Shown here: positions 1 to 8,229 of the stretch, in pieces
How the letters are laid out: the number at the start of each line of letters is the position of its first letter
Numbering within the stretch: position 1 is the stretch's first letter
The notes under the pieces: generated by a model
Told to the model about the DNA's origin: nothing
The model's database searches: none
What the model saw: the letters and a program-made list of their open reading frames with translations, nothing else
Virus record (IMG/VR): IMGVR_UViG_3300009155_000004
Location: 1-63,610 of that record
Reading direction: 5' to 3' (one strand)
Length of the DNA stretch: 63,610 nucleotides
DNA from: a virus
Made by a program: the position numbers and the translations under genes

Positions 1-123
1 CAATATAATAAATTATCAACCAAGTTAACACCCGTAATTAAATTACTAGTACTGAACTTCAAGTACTCAACCGGAGCTCTACCAACGCTTTCTATTAACA
101 ATATATATGTCTCTCCTGTTCCG
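1..123. repeat. Terminal direct repeat, left copy
   Basis: These 123 bases are identical to 63488-63610. They lie inside a coding frame that continues across the joined ends, so the repeat is either an assembly overlap of a circular or permuted genome or a short true terminal redundancy. The sequence alone cannot separate these. Confidence 0.98.
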
Positions 124-437
124 TTTGCATTCTCATGGTATTTCACAACCATATTAAATATGCCCTTCACAAAGTAGTATATATTATTGTTTGCCTGATC
201 AACATACGAACCAATTGTTGTATATGTGCCCGGCAATGTTATGCCCATAGCCAATGCTGCGGCCCTTAATCCAGACACTTTGGTGTTACCCATTACATTC
301 TGCACGGAACCAACATTGGTTGAGTCAGATGTACCTACACGGATGTTTCTAGCATCTCTATATTGACCATTAGGGATAAGCCTCTCATCGAGGTCTTTGT
401 TCATTATGCCAGCGGCAAAGTTTCTTTTTAATTCCAT
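1..437 (-). CDS. N-terminal part of the giant tail stabilization/BACON protein (continues at 63610)
   Basis: The ATG is at 437-435. Read on the minus strand, this gives about 112 codons that join in frame to the frame running from 63588 (equivalent to position 101) down to 57706, for a full protein of about 2072 residues. The first residues contain the motif NKDLDERLIPNGQYRDA, typical of the N-terminus of P22 gp10-like or head-to-tail stabilization proteins of podoviruses, which is established family knowledge. The gene lies directly downstream of the two ring/adaptor-like genes (2022-440), the expected place for a tail stabilization protein. The split is only a consequence of where the circle was opened. 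See the entry at 57706-63610 for the remaining domains. Confidence 0.85.
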   Translation of the reverse strand, partial: MELKRNFAAGIMNKDLDERLIPNGQYRDARNIRVGTSDSTNVGSVQNVMGNTKVSGLRAAALAMGITLPGTYTTIGSYVDQANNNIYYFVKGIFNMVVKYHENANGTGETYILLIESVGRAPVEYLKFSTSNLITGVNLVDNLLY

Positions 438-439
438 AG

Positions 440-1333
440 TTATTTAATCCACTTATCTCTACCACGAAGAACCATTAATAATCTTCCTGGCTTAAGGTTA
501 CTCAATCTGATTTTAGCATTTCTTAGCATCGCTGACTTCTCTTCTCTTGCGCGCCTTACAATGTACTCCTGAACGCCAATTCTGTTGTTTAGAATGCACC
601 ATTTAATGTAAGAGTAGATAAACTCTTCAGCAAACTTGTGAACCTTTAATTGTGATGGGTCTGCGCTTTCAAGACCATCAGAGATATATTCAAGCACGAT
701 CAATCTGCCTGATACAGCTGATGAGAAGTTAATCACACCAGATGCTTTGTCAATTACAAACTTAGGGTTGACATTCGCTTCACTTGTCTCCATCCCAAAG
801 CGTCCGCCAATTCCATATCTAAAGTACCAGTAGCCATCATAGAACCATCCTTCTCTTCCGTAGTACCATCCATCAATATAAGCAATCTCCATTGCTGTAT
901 TCTTGATGCGTGAGATATCTAATTCAGATTGACCGGTGATAATGTTGCCATCTTGATCATAGATGAAATCATCTTTACTATCTTGCAAATATGCGTTAGC
1001 GTAATTAACTGTTGTGTTCTCAGTCAATTTGAATAATACGCCATTTGCTTCTAAAGAAATTCTAATATAGTCAACATAGTCAGGAGGTAAGATGAACTTC
1101 AAGTCATCCTTAACCTTCATCTCAAGAACTTTTTTGTTTCTTAGTGCGTCATAGTTTAGTTCCTGTAATGCTCTTTTTGCGTGGAACAACACATTATAAC
1201 GTGTCGCATTGTCAATCAATTTGTCAGGCCCAACATACATAAGCATGAAGTTGTTGACAATATCAGCCAATGTTGTATTCTGCCCTTCACCCCAAAGGTT
1301 TGAGTCGTTGTAATATTCTTGGTTTGTTGACAT
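440..1333 (-). CDS. Ring or tail-adaptor structural protein (297 aa)
   Basis: This is probably a head-tail connector or tail-ring component. Its N-terminal third has the pattern MYVGPDKLIDNATRYNVLFH followed by KRALQELNYDALR and an ILPPDYVDYIRI strand, a pattern I associate with adaptor/ring proteins of Bacteroidota podoviruses. The middle is rich in Tyr, Trp and Gly (YYGREGWFYDGYWYF). The C-terminus is basic. The start overlaps the stop of the upstream 229-aa adaptor gene at 1333, so the two are translationally coupled, and the next gene downstream is the stabilization protein. The role is inferred from position and this pattern; no catalytic motif is visible. Confidence 0.6.
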   Translation of the reverse strand: MSTNQEYYNDSNLWGEGQNTTLADIVNNFMLMYVGPDKLIDNATRYNVLFHAKRALQELNYDALRNKKVLEMKVKDDLKFILPPDYVDYIRISLEANGVLFKLTENTTVNYANAYLQDSKDDFIYDQDGNIITGQSELDISRIKNTAMEIAYIDGWYYGREGWFYDGYWYFRYGIGGRFGMETSEANVNPKFVIDKASGVINFSSAVSGRLIVLEYISDGLESADPSQLKVHKFAEEFIYSYIKWCILNNRIGVQEYIVRRAREEKSAMLRNAKIRLSNLKPGRLLMVLRGRDKWIK

Positions 1334-2022
1334 TATTGTTGTTGTTGATTATTTTGTTCCTCCGCAGTTGCTATTGCAACAATCTCATTTTCTCTAATAG
1401 TAACACCAGCAAACTTCAATATCTTGATAATCAAGTCGTTCTGAAATATATCAGCTACTTCAAAGTCTTTATAATCTGGAGCCGATTGGTCAAACAATGG
1501 TGCTTGCGTTGCCGGATCGGTGTAGTATGTCCACTTAGGGTCTAATGGGTATCTATTGTAAACAATTGACACGTTAGTCTGAATCGTTGATGGATAGACA
1601 GTTATTGTTGTGCCAGCTTGTGAGTATGCCGGATAGTATGTTGTTGGAGCTGTGTGATTAGAAAACAAAAAGTAAGGCAATTTGTTTTTCTCAATTCTCT
1701 CAACATCCTTAAGACTATACAATACATTTGTTACGCTGTACAAGTCTGTAGGCAGATTGTATATGCCACCAGAATATGTCAATGCAGCGCTGGTAGAAAA
1801 CTTATCAATGCTCTCAGACAAAAGCTTGGCAATGTCCGAGCTGCCACTATACGATACCCCTGTATTCCTCTTAACAAGCCACTTATTGTATTGATAGAAC
1901 ATATCTTCAAATACCTCTAATTGTGCTTGTCTGGCAAATGCATTGAATTCATCAGGAGTAAGATATCCATTGTTATCCTTATTAAGGAAGAACATTACGG
2001 TATTTCTTACGTTATTTATCAT
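1333..2022 (-). CDS. Head-tail adaptor/ring-like protein with an EF-hand-like loop (229 aa)
   Basis: This gene starts a short late unit (2022 to 440 and onward). The protein opens with a helix, then the loop DKDNNGYLTPDE at about residues 15-26, which fits the canonical 12-residue EF-hand (Asp1, Asp3, Asn5, Gly6, Glu12), flanked by helices. The rest is a mixed beta region (YNLPTDLYSV, TTYYPAYSQAG, TITVYPS) and a helical end with a Gln-rich tail (NNQQQQ). Related phage proteins carry a similar 'GYxTPxEFN' segment usually lacking the full set of ligands; that comparison is from memory. Position between capsid-associated genes and the stabilization protein suggests a connector ring. A promoter box lies 7 bases before the ATG. 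Confidence 0.6.
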   Translation of the reverse strand: MINNVRNTVMFFLNKDNNGYLTPDEFNAFARQAQLEVFEDMFYQYNKWLVKRNTGVSYSGSSDIAKLLSESIDKFSTSAALTYSGGIYNLPTDLYSVTNVLYSLKDVERIEKNKLPYFLFSNHTAPTTYYPAYSQAGTTITVYPSTIQTNVSIVYNRYPLDPKWTYYTDPATQAPLFDQSAPDYKDFEVADIFQNDLIIKILKFAGVTIRENEIVAIATAEEQNNQQQQ

Positions 2023-2029
2023 TGTATCG

Positions 2030-2037
2030 CAAAGATA
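2030..2037 (-). promoter_or_regulatory. Bacteroidota-type -7 box (TATCTTTG) for the 229-aa adaptor gene
   Basis: The plus strand reads CAAAGATA. The box ends 7 bases before the ATG at 2022, implying a leader of only a few bases. It lies immediately downstream of the T-run of the terminator at 2046-2068. No convincing -33 element was seen. Confidence 0.6.
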
Positions 2038-2045
2038 ATAAAAAA

Positions 2046-2068
2046 ATAGCAGGGACTTGCCCTGCTAT
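2046..2068 (-). terminator. Intrinsic terminator after the 97-aa gene
   Basis: Perfect 9-bp stem (ATAGCAGGG at 2046-2054 with CCCTGCTAT at 2060-2068) and a 5-base loop, followed on the minus strand by a run of seven T. It ends the unit containing 2409-3155 and 2094-2387. Confidence 0.85.
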
Positions 2069-2093
2069 CTTAATGAATGAAAGAAAGAAAAAA

Positions 2094-2387
2094 TTAAGCG
2101 ATTGCTACAGTAGTAACGCTGATACCGCTTGGTAATGTTGGCGTAATGAACTGCAAAGGTGCAGAGTTTGGTTTGTTGATAGCGATGATTGCATCAATGA
2201 TTGCATTTACAGTTGAAGTAGTTGCATTCGTTGTGTGAGTAATAGTAACGATGTCTGTAGACGCGCTAGCAGCAGTGTACGCAATAGTAACGGTAGTATC
2301 AGAAGCTTTAGCTACTAAACCGATGTTGTCTAGGCCGATCAAAACCGTTCCGGTAGTCGATGCCTCAATTTTTAAAAATTTGCTCAT
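2094..2387 (-). CDS. Small Thr/Ala-rich structural protein (97 aa)
   Basis: No enzyme motif is present. The composition (Thr, Ala, Ile, Val, alternating beta-like strands such as TVTIAYTAAS and DIVTITHTT) and the location between capsid and adaptor genes suggest a small virion component such as a decoration or head-fibre protein; that is inference. I chose the ATG at 2387 (MSKFLKIEAS) rather than the TTG at 2399 because the box TATATTTG ends 9 bases before this ATG and would include the TTG in the leader. A strong terminator follows the gene. Confidence 0.65.
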   Translation of the reverse strand: MSKFLKIEASTTGTVLIGLDNIGLVAKASDTTVTIAYTAASASTDIVTITHTTNATTSTVNAIIDAIIAINKPNSAPLQFITPTLPSGISVTTVAIA

Positions 2388-2396
2388 AGTTGTATG

Positions 2397-2404
2397 CAAA
2401 TATA
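2397..2404 (-). promoter_or_regulatory. -7 box (TATATTTG) for the 97-aa gene
   Basis: The plus strand reads CAAATATA. It ends 9 bases before the ATG at 2387 and would give this small structural gene its own short transcript ended by the terminator at 2046-2068. Confidence 0.5.
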
Positions 2405-2408
2405 ATAA

Positions 2409-3155
2409 TTATTCTTGACTAATTCTATTAAGCATCTCTTCTGTCTCAATGCCTTCTTGAGTTTTGAAATACGCAGCGATTGCATTAATTGGATCTTCAC
2501 CCAAAGGAACGCTCATCATTTTGCGTTTGTTATCTTTCAAATTAAAGAATACATCTCTTTGTGAGTTTCTAAGGCTCAAATAAGACATCTCAATATACTT
2601 TGCTGCTTTGTTGCGTAATTGCAAGTCAGAGTCGTCAATCATCTCTAAGAAGTCTTCTGGATTGTTTCTGGCATACACCATGATGTCTCTTCTGATTTCT
2701 TGCGATGTCATTTTCTCTACACGAGATCCAATCATCACACGCAATACTGCCATTGCTGTGTCAATGCTAATTTCTCTTGCTGCAATTTGTGCGTCAAGTT
2801 CAAAGTTCAAATACTCAAGTTTCTCAGTTGCGTCTTTCTCTGGATCGAACTCTTCAAAAATATCTCCGTTAGATGGATGTAATGCTAGAAACTTTTGTAA
2901 TACTGGGTTATTCTTTTGAACAACCAATACGCCATCTTCAAATACAACTGGCTCTAAAATGTAATTGCCATCCTGCTCGTCTTCAAATGGAGACTTTTGG
3001 TTTCTGGCATATCTTAGTGCTCTGTTAGTGTTTGTCGCTTCATCGAAGTGTAATAAAGGGAAACGCTTGGTGTTGCGAGAAGGCAACATGAAAGATAATG
3101 GAGGTGCTACGTCCTTCAGAACGTACACTCTGTCTTTGATTTCTGGTTTTTTCAT
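2409..3155 (-). CDS. Late structural or head-associated protein (248 aa)
   Basis: The family was not recognised with certainty. The protein is mainly helical and charged. Its N-terminal 60 residues form a basic, Pro/Arg-containing segment (LPSRNTKRFPLLHFD) and the centre is rich in Glu/Asp (FEEFDPEKDATEKLEYLN). It lies directly after the major capsid gene, so a head-completion or neck role is likely but unproven. It has its own promoter (3176-3183) behind the capsid gene's terminator, with a 20-base AT-rich leader lacking a Shine-Dalgarno site. Confidence 0.6.
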   Translation of the reverse strand: MKKPEIKDRVYVLKDVAPPLSFMLPSRNTKRFPLLHFDEATNTNRALRYARNQKSPFEDEQDGNYILEPVVFEDGVLVVQKNNPVLQKFLALHPSNGDIFEEFDPEKDATEKLEYLNFELDAQIAAREISIDTAMAVLRVMIGSRVEKMTSQEIRRDIMVYARNNPEDFLEMIDDSDLQLRNKAAKYIEMSYLSLRNSQRDVFFNLKDNKRKMMSVPLGEDPINAIAAYFKTQEGIETEEMLNRISQE

Positions 3156-3175
3156 TTGATTAAAATTTTACATTG

Positions 3176-3183
3176 CAAATATA
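3176..3183 (-). promoter_or_regulatory. -7 box (TATATTTG) for the 248-aa gene
   Basis: The plus strand reads CAAATATA, 20 bases before the ATG at 3155. It directly follows the T-run of the capsid gene terminator, so transcription stops and restarts here. Confidence 0.6.
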
Positions 3184-3192
3184 AACAAAAAA

Positions 3193-3213
3193 AGTGGGGC
3201 TATTAACCCCACT
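3193..3213 (-). terminator. Intrinsic terminator of the major capsid gene
   Basis: Stem AGTGGGG (3193-3199) with CCCCACT (3207-3213), 7-base loop, then TTTTTTTG on the minus strand. It lies 26 bases beyond the capsid stop codon. Confidence 0.9.
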
Positions 3214-3238
3214 TAATTTATTGATTGATAATTACTTA

Positions 3239-4639
3239 TTAGTTACGGAACAAGAAGAAGTTGTTAGCTCCCAAGGTGCACAATGCACGCTCAGACAAGA
3301 AATGAACTTGCATAGCATCCAAGTCACTAGTAGTTGCACCACCAGCAGAACCAGTGATCCAAGTTTTGTAACGACGATCTTCAGTTTCGCTAGCTCTGTA
3401 ACGAACGTGCAAGAATGGACGTTTAGCGTTCTTACCTAACACTTGATCATAAACGCTGGTAGAACCTGCTGGCACCAACACACCATTTACAACACCACCA
3501 TTAAGACCACCACGCAAAGTAGCATCGTTAAGGTATTTCCAGTCAGTTTTGTAGAACTCATAGCTACCACGTTTGAAGCCTTTGAAGCCCAAAGTTAATG
3601 CCATGTTCTCGTCATTGTCAAACAAACCAAAGCTTGTTCCACCTGCACCATAGCTGTTTTGAGCAGCCAACATATCATCAATATCCAAAGAGAATTGACG
3701 ATTGATGAATAATGCGTTTTCTTGGATAGCTCCTTGTTTGTCAAGACGTTGCAAGATAGCATCAAAGTCAGCTAATGCAGTTGGGTTTCCACCGCCCCAC
3801 ACGTTACCACGGCTATTAACAACGTAGAATAAACCTTCAGAACCCTTGTTTCCAACGTCACCAGTAGCTGCGATAGCACCAGAGTTAGCTTCAGCAGGAA
3901 CTGCTTCAACCATAGACATTTCCAAATAGTCATCAAAACGTAAACGAGTTTCGTGCTCTGATTTCAAATACCACAAGTAACCTGTAGCACCGTTCTCAGT
4001 AGTAACTTCTACCCATCCGATTTGAGCCATGTCAGAACCAGAAACTTCATATTTGTCTTTGATAATGATTGGGCTGTTAGAGAAGATATCATCTTGTCCT
4101 TCCAAAGAACCAGTCATACCATTAGAACCTTTTTTGAATTCAGAACCGTAAACAAATGCAGTAGATGCAGTTGATACAGGGATAGTTTGTCCACCACCAG
4201 CATAGTATGCTACAGTGAAAGTCAAACCACTAACAGCAGTGATAATTGCTTTGTCACTTTGAGTTCCACCTGCATTCCTAGATAAGAATACAGTTTGACC
4301 AACTCTGAAGTTACAAGCAGTGATACCTGAGTCAGCTACAGTCCAAACAGCAGTATCATCACTAGCAGCACCAGCTGAAGTACAGCTAGAATACTTTGTG
4401 TGCAAACGACCTTGTTCAGCCCATTTGATTAAGTCGGAGTTACTTGGCATCTCCGCACCGACCATGCGTAAGAAAGATGCAATTGAACGATTACCATATC
4501 TTTCAAATTCTTTCTCGTAAGTATCAGGAAGATACTGGTTCAAGAAGTTGAAGTTGGTAATATAGTTAGTAGGCAATGTTGCCTTTACTGATGAGGGGGT
4601 TAATGCGAAACCCGGACTCGATAATACTGAACCAGCCAT
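3239..4639 (-). CDS. Major capsid protein (466 aa)
   Basis: It forms the shell of the head. The call rests on length, on the order portal, scaffold, this gene, and on its expression signals: an extremely A-rich leader and its own terminator, as expected for the most abundant virion protein. The N-terminus contains FLRMVGAEMPSNSDLIKWAE followed by QGRLH, a segment I associate with capsid proteins of Bacteroidota podoviruses including crAss-like phages. Residues about 85-150 are Thr/Ser/Gly-rich and may be an inserted surface domain (inference). An HK97-type fold is expected from the family, not seen directly. Confidence 0.85.
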   Translation of the reverse strand: MAGSVLSSPGFALTPSSVKATLPTNYITNFNFLNQYLPDTYEKEFERYGNRSIASFLRMVGAEMPSNSDLIKWAEQGRLHTKYSSCTSAGAASDDTAVWTVADSGITACNFRVGQTVFLSRNAGGTQSDKAIITAVSGLTFTVAYYAGGGQTIPVSTASTAFVYGSEFKKGSNGMTGSLEGQDDIFSNSPIIIKDKYEVSGSDMAQIGWVEVTTENGATGYLWYLKSEHETRLRFDDYLEMSMVEAVPAEANSGAIAATGDVGNKGSEGLFYVVNSRGNVWGGGNPTALADFDAILQRLDKQGAIQENALFINRQFSLDIDDMLAAQNSYGAGGTSFGLFDNDENMALTLGFKGFKRGSYEFYKTDWKYLNDATLRGGLNGGVVNGVLVPAGSTSVYDQVLGKNAKRPFLHVRYRASETEDRRYKTWITGSAGGATTSDLDAMQVHFLSERALCTLGANNFFLFRN

Positions 4640-4662
4640 GTTTTTTTATTTTTTGTTTTTTT
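4640..4662 (-). promoter_or_regulatory. A-rich ribosome-entry leader of the capsid gene
   Basis: On the minus strand the 23 bases before the capsid ATG are almost only A, with T and C interruptions and no Shine-Dalgarno sequence. This is the form of efficient initiation region known in Bacteroidota, where upstream A content rather than GGAGG drives initiation. Confidence 0.6.
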
Positions 4663-5754
4663 TTATTTTTTGTTGCTTTTTATAACTAATCTGTTGCCGT
4701 GGTCGTTGTCAAGAGAAGTTACCTTAAATCCACTTTTGCCCATATTTTCTGGTACGGATCTTACACCTCCCATATCTATGTTCTTTGATTCCTTTGCGAT
4801 TGTCTCTACTGCCTCAGATTTTCCCTGATCGTAGAAATATTTTGCAAAACCCTCCGGATTCCTGGCAACTGCTATCGCCCTATGATACGCAGCCGGATCT
4901 TTCATAAAACCGTTGTCATCTAAGAATGTCTTGATAAACTCGGTCAAATTAGATTGATCCTTCTTAATCGCTTCTGTCTCACCTGGTTTGTAAACAAATT
5001 CATTATCTCCAACTTTAAATCCAAAACCTTTGAATTCATTAGAGAATAACTCGTCAGTTTTCTTGGCGAAATATTCAGCTCTTTCTCTCTGCGCCTGTTC
5101 AACTTCTTTGGCACTCTGGGCATATTGCTTAAAAGCGGTGTACTGATCTTTTTCTTCATCCGGAATCCCAGCACCTCTTGACTCAAGAGGAACTTTGTAT
5201 TGGTCCTTCAGTTTGTTAAAGTAGTCCTTCGCTTTTGTAAGCTCTTGTTTGTGTGCTATTCGTTTCTTCTTAACATCCCTTTCATCGTCCATGTCTTCAT
5301 CGTACTTAAACTTGTTCTCAAGTTCAAATGCAACTTCATCATCGTCAAGGTCAGGGTTGTTTTGCTTATAGTAATCGAACAGCAACTTATTTGGGTCTTC
5401 GTTATCAATGTCTCTATTTACTTTATAGAAATCATCAATGCCTCGACCTGTTTCCTTTTTGAACTTTAAAAACGCTGAGACATCCTCTGGTAACTCTTCA
5501 GTTTGATTTCTCTCTTGAAGCAAGTCATCCAAAGTATTAATCTCTTTGTTATACCTATTCTTAATAAAGGACAGAACGTCATTCTCTTCAAGTTCCCTTT
5601 GCTGTGGAGCAATTGGTTCTTCAATTCTAACAGGCTCTTCAACCTGTTCTACTGGGTGCTGTTCTTCGTGCTTGGCTAGTAACTCCTGTTCGATTTCTTG
5701 AACAGACTTTTCTTCACCGAAACTCACAGCTTTTACTGATGTGAAATTCTCCAT
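4663..5754 (-). CDS. Capsid scaffolding protein (363 aa)
   Basis: A highly charged, helical protein lying between the portal and the major capsid gene, the usual place of a scaffold. Residues 1-60 are Glu-rich (EEPVRIEEPIAPQQRELEEN), and the centre has long acidic/basic helices (DLDDDEVAFELENKFKYD, KKKRIAHKQELTKAKDYFN). The C-terminus is basic (SLDNDHGNRLVIKSNKK), which in scaffolds usually contacts the capsid protein. No protease motif was seen. The ATG at 5754 is preceded by a 27-base AT-rich leader and the box TATTTTTG at 5782-5789. Confidence 0.75.
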   Translation of the reverse strand: MENFTSVKAVSFGEEKSVQEIEQELLAKHEEQHPVEQVEEPVRIEEPIAPQQRELEENDVLSFIKNRYNKEINTLDDLLQERNQTEELPEDVSAFLKFKKETGRGIDDFYKVNRDIDNEDPNKLLFDYYKQNNPDLDDDEVAFELENKFKYDEDMDDERDVKKKRIAHKQELTKAKDYFNKLKDQYKVPLESRGAGIPDEEKDQYTAFKQYAQSAKEVEQAQRERAEYFAKKTDELFSNEFKGFGFKVGDNEFVYKPGETEAIKKDQSNLTEFIKTFLDDNGFMKDPAAYHRAIAVARNPEGFAKYFYDQGKSEAVETIAKESKNIDMGGVRSVPENMGKSGFKVTSLDNDHGNRLVIKSNKK

Positions 5755-5781
5755 ATATTTTATTTGATTAATTTTTCGCTA

Positions 5782-5789
5782 CAAAAATA
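5782..5789 (-). promoter_or_regulatory. -7 box (TATTTTTG) before the scaffold-capsid unit
   Basis: The plus strand reads CAAAAATA, 27 bases before the scaffold ATG at 5754 and just outside the portal gene's end. It would drive scaffold and capsid together to the terminator at 3193-3213. Confidence 0.5.
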
Positions 5790-5796
5790 GTGATTT

Positions 5797-8229
5797 TTAT
5801 TTTGGTTCAAATTGAGCCAAATCAAAACCATCTAAAGAGTCTTCGCTTGATTCAAAATCAATGGCAGGCAAGTCTTTCTTGCGTTGCTCAATTAACTTTG
5901 ATTGGTGTGTGCTTTGCATATCAATACGCTTGTCTTTAGCCATTTCTTTTTGCTCGTCAATTGTCTTAGCTGCATTTACCTCTAATCCTTTCAACTGCAT
6001 ATTCATCTCAAACTCCATTTGCATTAACTGCATTTTAAGTTGAGCTTCTTGCTTCATCTTCTCAATCTCAAACGCTGACTCGGCTTGCTTTAATTGCGCC
6101 TTCGCTTGGAATTCTGCCTGAACCTTTTGCAAGTTAGCTTGTGCTGCTGCCTGAGTAGATTGGATATTAGACTGCGTTTGCATCTCCATCTTTTGTTGCT
6201 CACGCTCCATGTCCTGCTCTTGCTTCTTCCTGCGTTTTAACTTAAGAAGCTCATTTGCTAATTTAATATTGCGAATTTCACGAATATCAATAGCGTCTTC
6301 AAGATCAATCTGGTCACGTTGTAGCGACGCTTGGATGTTAGCCTCAAGCTGAGACTTCTCCTCTTCGTCCGGAGATACTTCAATAAAGATACCAAAATCA
6401 TGTAAGTATAAGTCTTTTACGTCTTCCAATACACCAACATTGTACTTACCAATTTGGTTTATAAATTCTTCTTTGAACTCAGAATACTCAAGCACGTCAG
6501 AAATACGGCAAGATAATGCCTCCGCCAATCTCTTCGTAATGAATAATGTTCCGTCTAAGATATGTCTTGTTGCTGTGTTTGAATTAAGTGCAGCTAATTT
6601 CTGTACGCCAACCAATGATCTTGGATCAGGCATAGAGCCGTCTCTTGCTTCGTTTAAGCCAGTTACGTCCCTAATCATACTCAAGTAGTGGTTGTAAGAA
6701 TTAATCAACGCTGTGATCTTTCCTTGGCCGCTATTTGAGTTTAACTCTTGAATTGGAATCTTGCCTTGGTTGAACTCGCCATCTTGATTGTAAGAACGAC
6801 CAATGACACTACCCGTTTGGAAGTATAACTTAAGCGCGTCCTCTGGATTATAGTTTGCGCCATTACCCAAGTCAACATCATTCATACCATCGGCATCAAT
6901 GTATACACCATCTGGCACAACCTTAGCAATAACCTGTTGTAATTTAAGATGCGTAATTTGAATCAAATCAGCAAACGTAATCATACGCTTAACTAATGAC
7001 TCAATCACACCCTTGTACATTCTTGGGGCCATTGCGATATAGTTAGGCAAAGCATACTGCGTCGCAGACTTTGGTCTAACCATGTTCTTGCTGAGTTCCC
7101 ACTTAAGCAAATAGCTTGAGCCTAACACCATGACACCTTCGTACCATACGTCAATTCTCTTTTCTATTTTCTCAAATCTTTCGTCAGTCCCAGTTGGTGG
7201 GTTAAAGTTTTCATCCTTGCGAATGACACGAGTACCACCATTATCCAAAAACTTCTTCTTGTAGACAAATTTCTTATCGGTTTTATAATTGAAATATAAT
7301 AATGTTACGACATCTCTGTCGAATAATGTGTTCCTGTATGGTCTAATAATGTTGTACTGAGTGAACCAGATACTACTTAACTTAGATATTTTGTCAAGCT
7401 CCTCTTTGGTAATGGTCGGGTCAATCTTAATTAACTCACCAATATGTACTTGCTTGATCTCTCCATAGTAGAAGCAGTCGTCAAATGTTGGAGACTCTGT
7501 GTATGAATAAACAACAGACGCAGGGTCAACGTACTCAACCCTAATGCCGGCTCCTGCTTGGAACGTGTGTTTAACCATTCCGATACCCAAGACAGTCATG
7601 TCATAATCAACACGCCTTTTAACTTCTTGGTATCTGTTCTGTTCAAACAATGTATCAATCGCAATCTCTTCAGCAATCTCAATGGCAGGCTTATAGTTAA
7701 GCTGCATATGAAGATTAAGCTCTTGATCGTTCTCTGGCAAATCTTTAGGATTCGTATTGAAGGCATTGATACCAAATTGTTCTTGCGTTTGCACCAAGAA
7801 GTCTTTTGCTACCATATCCTTCTCAATCATCTCTTTGTAACCTGAACGCTTGCCGGCAGCTAACTCATCTTGAGCAAATGCCTTTACTGCGTACATTCTG
7901 TCAGACATACCGTTAACAACGATATCGACAAACTTAGGGATAATTGGAACTGGTTCCCAGTTAAGATTCAAGTAAGATAAGTCACCGTCAACGGCTAACT
8001 CATCCTTGTACTTTTGTACAGGCTGTTCACCACGAGCGTATAGTCTTAGCTTATGAAACTCAATCCACTGGTTGTAGAAACGACAAGAATTAGTATCTCT
8101 TCTGAACCATTCGTAAGAGATGGCTCGTCCCACTTTGATACCATATTCCTTGGACGCTTTTTCTGCATCAGTAGCCAGCTGACTCGGAAATGATGTTGGG
8201 CTTATTAATTCTTGAGTTGTTTGATCCAT
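5797..8229 (-). CDS. Portal protein (810 aa)
   Basis: It forms the dodecameric DNA gateway at the head vertex. Evidence is size, the position between TerL (overlapping by one base at 8229) and scaffold, and a long C-terminal coiled coil (about residues 640-770) very rich in Gln, Glu, Lys and Met (REQQKMEMQTQSNIQSTQAA), as in the barrel domains of podovirus portals. The body contains EYVDPASVVYSY and GLNEARDGSMPDPRSL, a segment typical of Bacteroidota phage portals as I recall them. No promoter was seen in front, so it is read with terL. Confidence 0.9.
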   Translation of the reverse strand: MDQTTQELISPTSFPSQLATDAEKASKEYGIKVGRAISYEWFRRDTNSCRFYNQWIEFHKLRLYARGEQPVQKYKDELAVDGDLSYLNLNWEPVPIIPKFVDIVVNGMSDRMYAVKAFAQDELAAGKRSGYKEMIEKDMVAKDFLVQTQEQFGINAFNTNPKDLPENDQELNLHMQLNYKPAIEIAEEIAIDTLFEQNRYQEVKRRVDYDMTVLGIGMVKHTFQAGAGIRVEYVDPASVVYSYTESPTFDDCFYYGEIKQVHIGELIKIDPTITKEELDKISKLSSIWFTQYNIIRPYRNTLFDRDVVTLLYFNYKTDKKFVYKKKFLDNGGTRVIRKDENFNPPTGTDERFEKIEKRIDVWYEGVMVLGSSYLLKWELSKNMVRPKSATQYALPNYIAMAPRMYKGVIESLVKRMITFADLIQITHLKLQQVIAKVVPDGVYIDADGMNDVDLGNGANYNPEDALKLYFQTGSVIGRSYNQDGEFNQGKIPIQELNSNSGQGKITALINSYNHYLSMIRDVTGLNEARDGSMPDPRSLVGVQKLAALNSNTATRHILDGTLFITKRLAEALSCRISDVLEYSEFKEEFINQIGKYNVGVLEDVKDLYLHDFGIFIEVSPDEEEKSQLEANIQASLQRDQIDLEDAIDIREIRNIKLANELLKLKRRKKQEQDMEREQQKMEMQTQSNIQSTQAAAQANLQKVQAEFQAKAQLKQAESAFEIEKMKQEAQLKMQLMQMEFEMNMQLKGLEVNAAKTIDEQKEMAKDKRIDMQSTHQSKLIEQRKKDLPAIDFESSEDSLDGFDLAQFEPK

